Below are positions 36,458 to 44,464 of a DNA stretch of 47,614 nt, piece after piece. The number at the start of each line of letters is the position of its first letter. Within the stretch, counting starts at the first letter, position 1. A model generated the notes under the pieces. It saw only the letters and a program-made list of their open reading frames with translations. It had not been told where the DNA came from and ran no database searches. The position numbers and the translations under genes are program-made. The DNA comes from Saprospiraceae bacterium (lineage in GTDB: Bacteria; Bacteroidota; Bacteroidia; Chitinophagales; Saprospiraceae): assembly GCA_020628475.1 (NCBI GenBank), contig JAHDFB010000004.1, positions 60,077 to 107,690 of the forward strand, in the 5' to 3' direction.

Positions 36458-37404
36458 TGTACTTTTTGAATCCAGAATGAACCGGGTTGTCGATGGGACT
36501 GTGTGGCAAAAACGGGACATTTTTTCTGGAATAAATCTTGCTGATTTTGAGATAAATAATTGGTCGCACCGATGATTTCGAAGTGATCGTTGTACAGTAA
36601 AAAGGCTTCTAGGATGTATTGTTCATTCCACAGATAGTGGTCTTGAATTAACCATTTTTCTGGGTAATCTCTTGGGGTGAATATATCGTGAAAATGAATG
36701 ATCACCCCTTTGTTTAATTGCGGTAATACGGTTAATATAAGGTGCAGTACATCGCCTTGTGCGCGAATGATGTGGGAGGAATCGATGAATAGTATATCGT
36801 CCTTCTGTAATTGTTTGAACAGGTCGATATCCAAGGTTTCCACTGGTTTTCTTATTACTTCCAGATTCAACGTTTCTAACCAAGGTTCTTCATAAGGTTC
36901 TATACAGAGGTGGTGGCATGTATAATCGGGCTGTTCTTCTCGATTTTTCTGGATGGCTTTGGTGCTTAGCAGCGTAGAGTTTCCCGAACCTACTTCCAAC
37001 ATTGTTTTTGGTTTGAAATGACGGATCATACAGTACAAATATTCTGCATCTCCCGACCCAAAAGACGGATTGTTGTAGTAATAGCCTAGCGTCTCTGGCT
37101 TATCCATGGGGATTTCAAGTATTTCGTTTTTAAAATCGAAAGCGTTTAAAAGCCTCAATTGTTTATCAAGGTTCCAATCAATATCCACGGTTCTCGCTTG
37201 GTGCAGCGGATGCCTTAGGTGCTTTTTTGGATTGATGAGGGGTTGATAATAATGATCTTGAATGGGTAAAATACCTGCTTTCATTAGAATAGAATCTTCG
37301 GTCGGATTGATGCCTTTGCGCAATATTCCCCGAAACCAATATGCACTGAGTACGGTGATTGGCGTTCCAAGAAAATAGATAATCTGTAATAATCGCTGTT
37401 TCAT
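36454..37404 (-). CDS. Class I SAM-dependent methyltransferase (Methyltransf_24-like)
   Basis: A protein of 316 residues. An N-terminal extension has a hydrophobic stretch (LLQIIYFLGTPITVLSAYWF, residues 4-23) that may be a membrane anchor. The methyltransferase core starts near 130: motif I MLEVGSGNSTLLSTKAI, then CIEPYEEPWLE, DDILFIDSSHI and GVIIHFHDIFTPRDYP. Substrate unknown; related enzymes act on small molecules or glycans. It lies 6 bp after the MATE gene and is probably co-transcribed with it. Confidence 0.75.
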   Translation of the reverse strand: MKQRLLQIIYFLGTPITVLSAYWFRGILRKGINPTEDSILMKAGILPIQDHYYQPLINPKKHLRHPLHQARTVDIDWNLDKQLRLLNAFDFKNEILEIPMDKPETLGYYYNNPSFGSGDAEYLYCMIRHFKPKTMLEVGSGNSTLLSTKAIQKNREEQPDYTCHHLCIEPYEEPWLETLNLEVIRKPVETLDIDLFKQLQKDDILFIDSSHIIRAQGDVLHLILTVLPQLNKGVIIHFHDIFTPRDYPEKWLIQDHYLWNEQYILEAFLLYNDHFEIIGATNYLSQNQQDLFQKKCPVFATQSHRQPGSFWIQKVQ

Positions 37405-37410
37405 AAGAAA

Positions 37411-38697
37411 TTATTTCAGGCTGAGTCCTCGTCGGTAATACACCCAACTCTGAGCAATACCTCGACTTAGAAGATAAGCGGCTAATGCAGCTAAGAGTGC
37501 CGTGTAACCCCAGTGATTTTTAAATGCAAAGTAGGAAAACAGAAATACGACAAAAGAAACGAACATGGTGTTTCTCATGGCGATAGAAGCCGTAAGACCT
37601 ACAAAAATGCCATCCCAAATGTAGGAGGCAAATCCAACAATAGGGAATAGAATGATCCAAACTCTGTAGTCATCTAATAATTGTAGCACTTCCGCGTCTG
37701 AGGTAAAAAGTTGGCTGATTGGCTGGGTAAAGAATCCATATACCAGACTAAAAAGAATGGCTAAAACAAACCCATATATCAAACTTTTTTGAATGACAGA
37801 TCGGGCTTGATTCTCTTCCTGTTGGCCGATGTATTTTCCTACAAGAGATTCGGAGGCATAGGCGAATCCATCAATGGCGTAGGACATCCAATTGGTAAAT
37901 TGTAGTATGACCACCGTAGCGGCGAGGTATATTGCACCGAAGGTAGCAGACATGCTATACAGAAAAGCGAAGGTCAGTGAGAGCATTACGGTACGCAGGA
38001 ATATGTCGCGATTTAATTTCCAAAAGCGCTGTAAATCTTTGCGAAGATTGGATAATTTGATACGAACTAAAGGATACTTCAGGTATATAAAGATACAGCC
38101 AGCTAGTATGCCGGTATAGTTCGCAATCAATGTCCCAAAGGCCACACCTTGTATGCCCCATTGCGCATATTGTACCAAATAATAACTGGTGGCGATATTG
38201 GTAAGGTTTATTATCAGTGTTAGTATCAATGGAATAAAGGCGTTTTGATTACCAAAAAACCAAGCCATAATGATGTAAAGAACCAACGTACTCGGTGCAT
38301 CCCAAACCCGTATGAAGAAATATTCACGGGCAAGTCCTTGTAAATCTGCGTCTAAGTTCATGAGTCGGAATGAAATTTCCGCCAATGGTTTTTGAAAGAC
38401 TAAAATGAGTGATGCAATACTCAATGCCACGATCAGGGCTTGAAGAAAAACGCGTGATTTTTCTTGATGATCTTGTTTGCCATAGGCTTGAGCGACCAAA
38501 CCTGTCGTTCCCATTCTTAGAAATCCGAAGTTCCAATAGAGAAAATTGAAAATCATTGCGGACGATCCAACGGCCGCCAAGTGCAACGCAGACAGATGGC
38601 CCATGAGTCCAGTATCCACTGAAGAAATGAGTGGAACAGAAATATTACTGAGAATATTTGGGATCGCTAAAGCAAATATTTCTTTTCGAATTTTCAT
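37411..38697 (-). CDS. MATE-family efflux transporter (DinF-like)
   Basis: A protein of 428 residues with about twelve membrane segments in two homologous halves. It begins MKIRKEIFALAIPNILSN, then SVPLISSVDTGLMGHLS, followed by FGFLRMGTTGLVAQAYGK, a typical MATE loop. The second half has SYAIDGFAYASESLVGKYIGQ and FASYIWDGIFVG. It exports cationic drugs or metabolites using Na+ or H+. The start is ATG 38697 rather than the more upstream frame start. It forms a two-gene unit with the methyltransferase. Confidence 0.9.
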   Translation of the reverse strand: MKIRKEIFALAIPNILSNISVPLISSVDTGLMGHLSALHLAAVGSSAMIFNFLYWNFGFLRMGTTGLVAQAYGKQDHQEKSRVFLQALIVALSIASLILVFQKPLAEISFRLMNLDADLQGLAREYFFIRVWDAPSTLVLYIIMAWFFGNQNAFIPLILTLIINLTNIATSYYLVQYAQWGIQGVAFGTLIANYTGILAGCIFIYLKYPLVRIKLSNLRKDLQRFWKLNRDIFLRTVMLSLTFAFLYSMSATFGAIYLAATVVILQFTNWMSYAIDGFAYASESLVGKYIGQQEENQARSVIQKSLIYGFVLAILFSLVYGFFTQPISQLFTSDAEVLQLLDDYRVWIILFPIVGFASYIWDGIFVGLTASIAMRNTMFVSFVVFLFSYFAFKNHWGYTALLAALAAYLLSRGIAQSWVYYRRGLSLK

Positions 38698-38754
38698 TGA
38701 ATACAATGATAATCAATTATTGATAGATTAGGTTTTTTCTTAATGTGAATTTTT

Positions 38755-38762
38755 TATCTTTG
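38755..38762 (+). promoter_or_regulatory. -7 promoter box (TATCTTTG) for the double Ddl gene
   Basis: An exact TAnnTTTG match, identical to the ompA and bamD boxes, leaving a leader of roughly 110 nt before ATG 38876. No -33 TTG at consensus spacing. Confidence 0.5.
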
Positions 38763-38875
38763 TTTGTTGTTTTGATTTTTATAGCGTAATCCTGTAATTT
38801 AATCGAAATTAACAGAAATCACATAATGTTTTTATTGAATCGTATGTTAAACATACATCAGAAACGATAGAGTAG

Positions 38876-41545
38876 ATGCGAATTGGTATTTTTTTTGGCG
38901 GACCGTCTCGAGAACGAGAAATTTCTTTTGCTGGGGGAAGGACGGTTTATGACAACTTGAACAAATCTTTGTTTGAGGCTGTACCTATTTTTGTTGACAG
39001 CTTAGGTCATTTTATTCTATTGGATTGGGAATATGTGTATAAGGGCACGATACGAGATTTTTATCCACCAATAGAGCATTTACCGCCTTCAAAACACGAT
39101 TTTCAGATTTACATAGAAAGTTTGGAGCAATTATCGGAGGCGGATTTAGATTCTTTGATTCGACAGGTTGGTCGAAGAATACAACCAGAAGCATTTGGTC
39201 AATATATGGATTTTGCCTTTTTGGCATTGCATGGATATTTCGGTGAGGATGGTTTGATTCAAGGTATTCTGGAGCGTGTACACATTCCTTATACTGGCTC
39301 GGGTGTTCGATCGAGTGCATTAGGAATGGATAAGTCCATTCAGAAGAAAATGATGGGATTGGCCGGTTTTGAAGTGCCAGAAATGGTCGTGATTCCTAAG
39401 AGAATGTGGACCGAGGATCGGACAGAACATTTTTACAAAGAAGTTCAGGAAACAATCGGCTTTCCTTTAGTCATTCGTCCAGCTAATCAAGGTTCATCTA
39501 TTGGTGTATCTATTTTGATGGAGGATACAGGTTTTGGGGCTTTCGCCCAAAAGGTAGACCATGCTTTTTTTAGAAAACGAATTGTCCATTCTGATTGGAA
39601 TGACCTAGACGCTGAAGAGCGGGTGGAACAGATTCGTGATATGAGCGATATTCGAAGTGGTTTGGGTTTTCCCTTGTATTTGAACGGCACGCTTATATAT
39701 CATCCTGATGCACTATTGGAGCAAATTGATCTGATTTGTATTGATGGTCATGATTGTTTTTTAGAAAGTGTAGCGACCGAAGCTACAGTGGTGGTGGAAT
39801 CATTTATTCACGGAAAAGAATTTTCTTGCATTGTCACGCGTAAAGAGAATGGTGAGATTCGTGCACTCCCACCTACAGAAATCGTCAAACAGACGGAATT
39901 ATACGATTATAAATCCAAATATCTTCCAGGACTTTCTCGCAAGATTACACCTATACATTTATCGAATGATAAAATTCAGCGAATACTGGAAGAATGCGAA
40001 CGTCTATATGATTTCTTAGATTTTCAAACCTATGCGCGTATTGATGGATTTTATGGAGATGATGATAAAATATATCTGAATGATCCGAATACGACTTCAG
40101 GAATGTTGCCTTCTTCTTTTTTCTTTCACCAGGCAGCAGAGATTGGTTTGAATCCATCTCAATTCTTGACCATGATTATTCGAAATTCATTGCAAGAACG
40201 ATTGGATAGCGAATTGTCCTTATCGTCTGCAAAGGAATTGTTGGAAGAATTAGATAGTCGAATTGAAGGGTTAAAGCAGGCGAGTACCGATAAAATACGA
40301 GTAGCTGTGATTTTCGGAGGCTATTCATTTGAGCGCCATATTTCTGTTGAAAGTGGTCGGAACATTTATGAGAAATTGAGTTCTTCCAATAAATACGAAC
40401 CGATTCCAGTATTTTTATCTGGTGATGAAAATAGCTTCCGTTTATATCATATACCCATTCCTTTATTATTGAAGGATAATGCGGATGATATTCGAGATAA
40501 AATTGCCCATTTTGAAACCCACCAGATTGTCGAAGATATACGAGCGCGATTTTTGGATGTTACGAATAAATATGTTTCGAATCAGGCGATTCACGTACCA
40601 GTAGAATTGTCATATGAGGCTTTGGCAGAGCAAGTGGATTGTGTGTTTATTGCTTTACATGGTAGGCCGGGAGAAGATGGGACCATCCAACAGGCCTTGA
40701 AGAAAGTGGGCCTTCCATATAATGGATCGGATTGGGATTCTAGTCATGTAACTATTGATAAATATAATACTTTACAGACTTTAAAGGCACATGGGTTTGA
40801 AGTGGCAGAACAGTTTATCTTGAAAAAGCCAAATCAGTCCGAGGCATTAGCTTTATTGACGTCAAGATTTTCATATCCATTTATTTTAAAACCAGTGGAT
40901 GATGGATGTAGTTCGGCGGTAAAAATGATTCGAAACGAAGATGATCTATCTGCCTATATCAAGGCAATATTTAGAGACTCAGAGGCTTTGGATCCTGTGT
41001 TGAGAGAACAATTATCTTTGGGTAGGAATGAAGAATTTCCGGCCAAGGAGCGCATTTTAGCCGAATCGTTGATTGTTTCTAATAATGCAGCAAGTTTTAT
41101 GGAGATAACCGGAGGTTTGCTTACGCATTTGGATCCTTCTGGAACAGTACAATTTGAAATGTTTGAGCCTTCAGAAGCATTGGCGACCGGAGAAGTTCTA
41201 TCCTTGGAAGAAAAATTTCTAGCGGGAGAAGGACAGAATATCACGCCAGCTAGGTTTTCAACACGTAAATCAGATTATGAAATCATCGCAAAACAGGTCA
41301 AGGATGATCTAGAAAGGGCGGCCAGAATATTGAAGGTTAAAGGTTATGCTCGAATTGATGCTTTTGTGCGAATTGACGAGAAAAATCAAGCAGAAACTAT
41401 TATTATTGAGGTGAATTCATTGCCTGGTATGACGCCAGCAACATGTATTTTTCATCAATGCGCCATTAATGGATATAAGCCTTATGAATTTATTGATAAA
41501 ATATTAGAATTCGCATTGGATGAGCAAAAAGCCACAAAAAGCTGA
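38876..41545 (+). CDS. ddl: Tandem (double-length) D-alanine--D-alanine ligase
   Basis: A protein of 889 residues, more than twice a normal Ddl, made of two complete Ddl units. Unit 1 (1 to about 450) has GGPSREREIS (Glu13), QGSSIGV (206-211), the omega-loop YDYKSKY (343-349) and NDPN (402-405). Unit 2 (about 473-885) has GGYSFERHIS (Glu486), FILKP (Lys672), GCSSAV (677-682), the loop EEKF (778-781) and EVNSLPGMTP (from 845). Unit 1 has Arg201 for the ATP-binding Lys and Asp403 for the metal Glu. Unit 2 has Cys678 for Ser150 and Phe781 for Tyr216 (E. coli DdlB numbering). The gene overlaps the next gene by 26 bp. It probably feeds MurF. Confidence 0.88.
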   Translation: MRIGIFFGGPSREREISFAGGRTVYDNLNKSLFEAVPIFVDSLGHFILLDWEYVYKGTIRDFYPPIEHLPPSKHDFQIYIESLEQLSEADLDSLIRQVGRRIQPEAFGQYMDFAFLALHGYFGEDGLIQGILERVHIPYTGSGVRSSALGMDKSIQKKMMGLAGFEVPEMVVIPKRMWTEDRTEHFYKEVQETIGFPLVIRPANQGSSIGVSILMEDTGFGAFAQKVDHAFFRKRIVHSDWNDLDAEERVEQIRDMSDIRSGLGFPLYLNGTLIYHPDALLEQIDLICIDGHDCFLESVATEATVVVESFIHGKEFSCIVTRKENGEIRALPPTEIVKQTELYDYKSKYLPGLSRKITPIHLSNDKIQRILEECERLYDFLDFQTYARIDGFYGDDDKIYLNDPNTTSGMLPSSFFFHQAAEIGLNPSQFLTMIIRNSLQERLDSELSLSSAKELLEELDSRIEGLKQASTDKIRVAVIFGGYSFERHISVESGRNIYEKLSSSNKYEPIPVFLSGDENSFRLYHIPIPLLLKDNADDIRDKIAHFETHQIVEDIRARFLDVTNKYVSNQAIHVPVELSYEALAEQVDCVFIALHGRPGEDGTIQQALKKVGLPYNGSDWDSSHVTIDKYNTLQTLKAHGFEVAEQFILKKPNQSEALALLTSRFSYPFILKPVDDGCSSAVKMIRNEDDLSAYIKAIFRDSEALDPVLREQLSLGRNEEFPAKERILAESLIVSNNAASFMEITGGLLTHLDPSGTVQFEMFEPSEALATGEVLSLEEKFLAGEGQNITPARFSTRKSDYEIIAKQVKDDLERAARILKVKGYARIDAFVRIDEKNQAETIIIEVNSLPGMTPATCIFHQCAINGYKPYEFIDKILEFALDEQKATKS

Positions 41546-42368
41546 ACCTAATTTAACGATTAAACTATTTAGATTTTTGACAAATAAAATATTTTTCAAG
41601 AACTTATTGTACATGATCATTTTCCTAACAGTCTTACTGATAGGATTAAATCTGTACTTACGCGCATATACGAATCATGGTCAGAAATTGACACTACCTG
41701 ATTTCAGAGATATGCATATCGATGAGGCAATCGCCTTGGCGGAAGACAAGAGCTTTGAATTGATCGTAAATGATTCGACACAGATCGTTGGAAAACCAGG
41801 AGGATTGATCATTAATCAAAATCCAAAAGGAGATTCTAAGGTTAAAGAGAATCGAAAGGTGTATGTCACAACGACGAAGTATTTGGCGGATAAGATTCGT
41901 TTGAGTTCTTTACCAGAGTTGTATGGACGGGATTACGAGCAAAAGAAGAAAGAGCTTTCTCATATGAAGATCAATACGAGAATTAAAGATTATAAATATG
42001 ATGCAGCGGAACCGGATCATATATTGGAAGTTTACTATAATGATGAACTTATAGTAGATAGTGAAGGCCGAGCAGAAAATATTCGAATTGATAAAGGTGG
42101 CACCTTGGATTTTGTACTGAGTAAGCGATCTGGATTGGAAATCAGTATTCCCGATTTGAAGTGTCAAACTTTAGCAGCAGCGCAGTTTTTTATAGAAGAC
42201 GGTGCGCGTTTGAGAATGGGTAGGGTAACAGAAGAAGGAGAGGTAGAGGATCCTTCATCTGCATTTATTGTCAGACAATATCCGCCCTATTCAGACGATG
42301 GAAAAATGCTGATTGGTGATGCGATTGATGTAGTCATCAGCGCTGAAAAACCGGAAGATTGTAATTAA
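41520..42368 (+). CDS. Membrane-anchored PASTA-domain protein
   Basis: A protein of 282 residues. A short basic cytoplasmic segment and one membrane helix (LLYMIIFLTVLLIGLNLYL, about 30-48) lead to three periplasmic PASTA repeats: about 55-120 (LTLPDFRDMHIDEAIALAED), 125-203 (SLPELYGRDYEQKKKEL) and 207-279 (ISIPDLKCQTLAAAQFF). PASTA domains bind muropeptides or nascent peptidoglycan. There is no kinase or transpeptidase domain. The ddl-PASTA order and the 26-bp overlap suggest co-translation and a shared role in wall synthesis. Confidence 0.88.
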   Translation: MSKKPQKAEPNLTIKLFRFLTNKIFFKNLLYMIIFLTVLLIGLNLYLRAYTNHGQKLTLPDFRDMHIDEAIALAEDKSFELIVNDSTQIVGKPGGLIINQNPKGDSKVKENRKVYVTTTKYLADKIRLSSLPELYGRDYEQKKKELSHMKINTRIKDYKYDAAEPDHILEVYYNDELIVDSEGRAENIRIDKGGTLDFVLSKRSGLEISIPDLKCQTLAAAQFFIEDGARLRMGRVTEEGEVEDPSSAFIVRQYPPYSDDGKMLIGDAIDVVISAEKPEDCN

Positions 42369-42404
42369 CAAAACAAACATTAAATTATCCCAAAATTTAA
42401 CAGA

Positions 42405-42710
42405 ATGGATATTATGGTAGATGAGCTTCAAGAAAGAATTGAAGCAGGTGAAAAAGTGAATATGGTAGATGTACGAGAGCCATATGAACACGAAGAATTT
42501 AATATAGGTGGTCAATTGATTCCATTGGGAAGTTTACCCGTTAGAATTAATGAGTTGACTCAAGATAAAGATGCTGAAATTGTGATGTACTGTCGCAGTG
42601 GTGGACGTTCTGGTATGGCCAAACAATTTATGGAGCAGGCTGGATATAAGAACGTTCGAAATCTGACTGGCGGTATGTTGGAGTGGCAGCGAAGATTTTC
42701 AGCTAAATAA
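42405..42710 (+). CDS. Single-domain rhodanese-like protein
   Basis: A protein of 101 residues. VNMVDVREPYEHEEFNIGGQLIPLG is the rhodanese N-terminal motif, and the active-site loop is CRSGGRSG with Cys63. It probably transfers or carries sulfane sulfur, or acts as a redox switch. It has no signal peptide. It starts 36 bp after the PASTA gene and may share its transcript. The physiological acceptor is unknown. Confidence 0.88.
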   Translation: MDIMVDELQERIEAGEKVNMVDVREPYEHEEFNIGGQLIPLGSLPVRINELTQDKDAEIVMYCRSGGRSGMAKQFMEQAGYKNVRNLTGGMLEWQRRFSAK

Positions 42711-42717
42711 ACAAATC

Positions 42718-43254
42718 CTAGAAGTTGTTTTTCCACATCATGGATTCAACGGGCTTTATGGTTCGTTGATTGTACTTTGCATTGGCTTTTTTGTTGTAGT
42801 AATTTTCAATGTCACCTTCAACGCCAAAGTATATGAGTTGTCCTACAGGCATACCTGCGTAGACACGCACAGGATGCACACAAGAAATTTCTAAGGTCCA
42901 AGTATTGCAAAATCCTACATCACCTTTACCAGCCGTGGCGTGGATATCGATACCTAGTCGTCCAACGGAAGACTTTCCTTCAAGAAAAGGTACACTGTTA
43001 TGGGTCTCCGTATATTCTTGGGTGACACCTAGATATAGTGTGCCCGGTTGTAGGACGTATCCTTCTTCTGGGATAATGATTTCTTCGATCTGATTGTGTT
43101 TTTTTGCATCTAAAACAGCATCCGTATAAACTGCCAAGTATTTACTTAGATGTACATCATAAGAATTGGTCCCCAAGCATTGTCGATCAAAGGGTTCAAT
43201 TACGATTTGTTTGTTTTTAATGGAGTCTAAAATCTTTTTATCAGATAGTATCAT
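42718..43254 (-). CDS. dcd: dCTP deaminase
   Basis: A trimeric enzyme of 178 residues making dUTP from dCTP for thymidylate synthesis. Signatures are the N-terminus MILSDKKILDSI, LGTNSYDVHLSKYLAVY, VLQPGTLYLGVTQEY, the SSVGRLGI loop (KSSVGRLGIDIHATAGKGDVGF) and TWTLEIS with the catalytic Glu. The length matches the single-function family. It converges on the rhodanese gene with only 7 bp between stops. Confidence 0.93.
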   Translation of the reverse strand: MILSDKKILDSIKNKQIVIEPFDRQCLGTNSYDVHLSKYLAVYTDAVLDAKKHNQIEEIIIPEEGYVLQPGTLYLGVTQEYTETHNSVPFLEGKSSVGRLGIDIHATAGKGDVGFCNTWTLEISCVHPVRVYAGMPVGQLIYFGVEGDIENYYNKKANAKYNQRTIKPVESMMWKNNF

Positions 43255-43279
43255 TGGCAGAATTTCAAAATTTGAAGGG

Positions 43280-43287
43280 CAAAGGTA
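43280..43287 (-). promoter_or_regulatory. -7 promoter box (TACCTTTG) for dcd
   Basis: An exact TAnnTTTG match on the minus strand, 25 bp before the dcd start; a TTG lies 23 bp further upstream. Confidence 0.5.
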
Positions 43288-43353
43288 TGGTAAACATTTA
43301 ATATTTTTTACAACGCTTTCAAAATCGTAGTTTTACGATACAAAATAGACGGA

Positions 43354-44007
43354 ATGCCATTACGATTAAAGGAGTTTTTAGAGATTGAAGGTGAGATTGC
43401 CGTCTGGATCACGGAGGATTCGGAAAATCTGTTATCCAAGCTCCAGTTAACGGATGAGGAGCAGATCTTGATTGAATCGATGTCCGATCGACGTATCAAA
43501 GAATGGGCTTCGGCGAGATGGCTGATTCATTATTTATCTGGTCGCGAAGAACGCGCTATCTGTTTAAAAGATGCATTTGGAAAACCATATTTGGTCGATT
43601 CTCCCTTTCAAATTTCTGTAAGTCACTCTCTAAATTATACCGCCGTCATCGCGGCTCCATATAAGGTGGGGATCGATATTCAAGAATTGGTGCCAAAGAT
43701 GGAACGCATTGCAACTAAATTTGTGCATCCCCGCGAGTGGGATTATATCCAGAAAGTAGTAGAACCATTAGAGATGCTACACATAATTTGGGGCGCTAAA
43801 GAAGCTATGTATAAAGCTTGGGGAAAACGTAAAATCGATTTTAAAAGAGATCTTTGTGTGCCTGAATTTCAGTGGGATGGTACCAGTGTTTTTTGTCAGG
43901 CTTCTTTACAATCGGCAAATATTCGCATGCATTTTGACGTTGTAGCCAAGAAGGTCGATGCGTTTATGTTGGTGTATGTTCAGGAAAAAACAAGATATGT
44001 TGAGTAA
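43354..44007 (+). CDS. 4'-phosphopantetheinyl transferase superfamily protein
   Basis: A protein of 217 residues that attaches phosphopantetheine from CoA to carrier-protein serines. The core has ISVSHSLNYTAVIAA, the Mg-binding VGIDIQE (Asp108) and the second motif WGAKEAMYKAWGKRKIDF. The N-terminal half with WASARWLIHYLSG is like Sfp-type enzymes. No NRPS or PKS is in the window, so the target may be the fatty-acid ACP. It overlaps the following lipoprotein gene by 11 bp. Confidence 0.88.
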   Translation: MPLRLKEFLEIEGEIAVWITEDSENLLSKLQLTDEEQILIESMSDRRIKEWASARWLIHYLSGREERAICLKDAFGKPYLVDSPFQISVSHSLNYTAVIAAPYKVGIDIQELVPKMERIATKFVHPREWDYIQKVVEPLEMLHIIWGAKEAMYKAWGKRKIDFKRDLCVPEFQWDGTSVFCQASLQSANIRMHFDVVAKKVDAFMLVYVQEKTRYVE

Positions 44008-44464
44008 AAATTGGTTGGGGATTATGCTCCTTTCTATAATGTTGGTTACCGCCTGTAAGGGGAATCCCGAAGAGGCGACTAAATCGGATGTGGAGACTTC
44101 AGTTGCGGAGAACGCAGAGGATGAAATCGTTTTAGAAGAGAGTTTTGTGAAGTTTTATAATCAATTTCATGAAGATTCTCTATACCAATGGGACCACGTG
44201 ATGTTTCCATTAGAAAATTTACATGAGTCTAGTATTGATGGTCCATGGACTCGAGAAAATTGGATTCGGCACAACACATTCACGGATATGGGCGGCATGT
44301 TCAAACGAGATTTTGAGGTATTGGGAAATATCGTGGTGGAGAAAATCATTGATGCGAACGGATTCTTCGAAATGGAACGACGATTTGCCAAATTATCCAG
44401 TGGTTGGAATTTGATCTATTATCACATTGAAAATCCTAGTATTAATGAAGACGAAGCTGGTTAA
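43997..44464 (+). CDS. Small lipoprotein, possibly DUF4348-like
   Basis: A protein of 155 residues with lipobox LVTAC (signal MLSKNWLGIMLLSIML). After an acidic linker it has SFVKFYNQFHEDSLYQWDHVMFPLENL, which recalls the 'FxxFxxxFxxDxxFQxxRxxFPL' start of DUF4348, then WTRENWIRHNTF and MERRFAKLSSGWNLIYYHIEN. The family call is from memory and tentative. It is translationally coupled to the phosphopantetheinyl transferase gene and its stop overlaps that of the convergent glycosyltransferase. Confidence 0.6.
   Translation: MLSKNWLGIMLLSIMLVTACKGNPEEATKSDVETSVAENAEDEIVLEESFVKFYNQFHEDSLYQWDHVMFPLENLHESSIDGPWTRENWIRHNTFTDMGGMFKRDFEVLGNIVVEKIIDANGFFEMERRFAKLSSGWNLIYYHIENPSINEDEAG

Noticed and set aside
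36454-38697. Methyltransferase plus MATE pair as a natural-product or resistance cluster
   Set aside because: Only two genes, no biosynthetic enzymes nearby, and no signs of transfer; an ordinary operon is the simpler reading.
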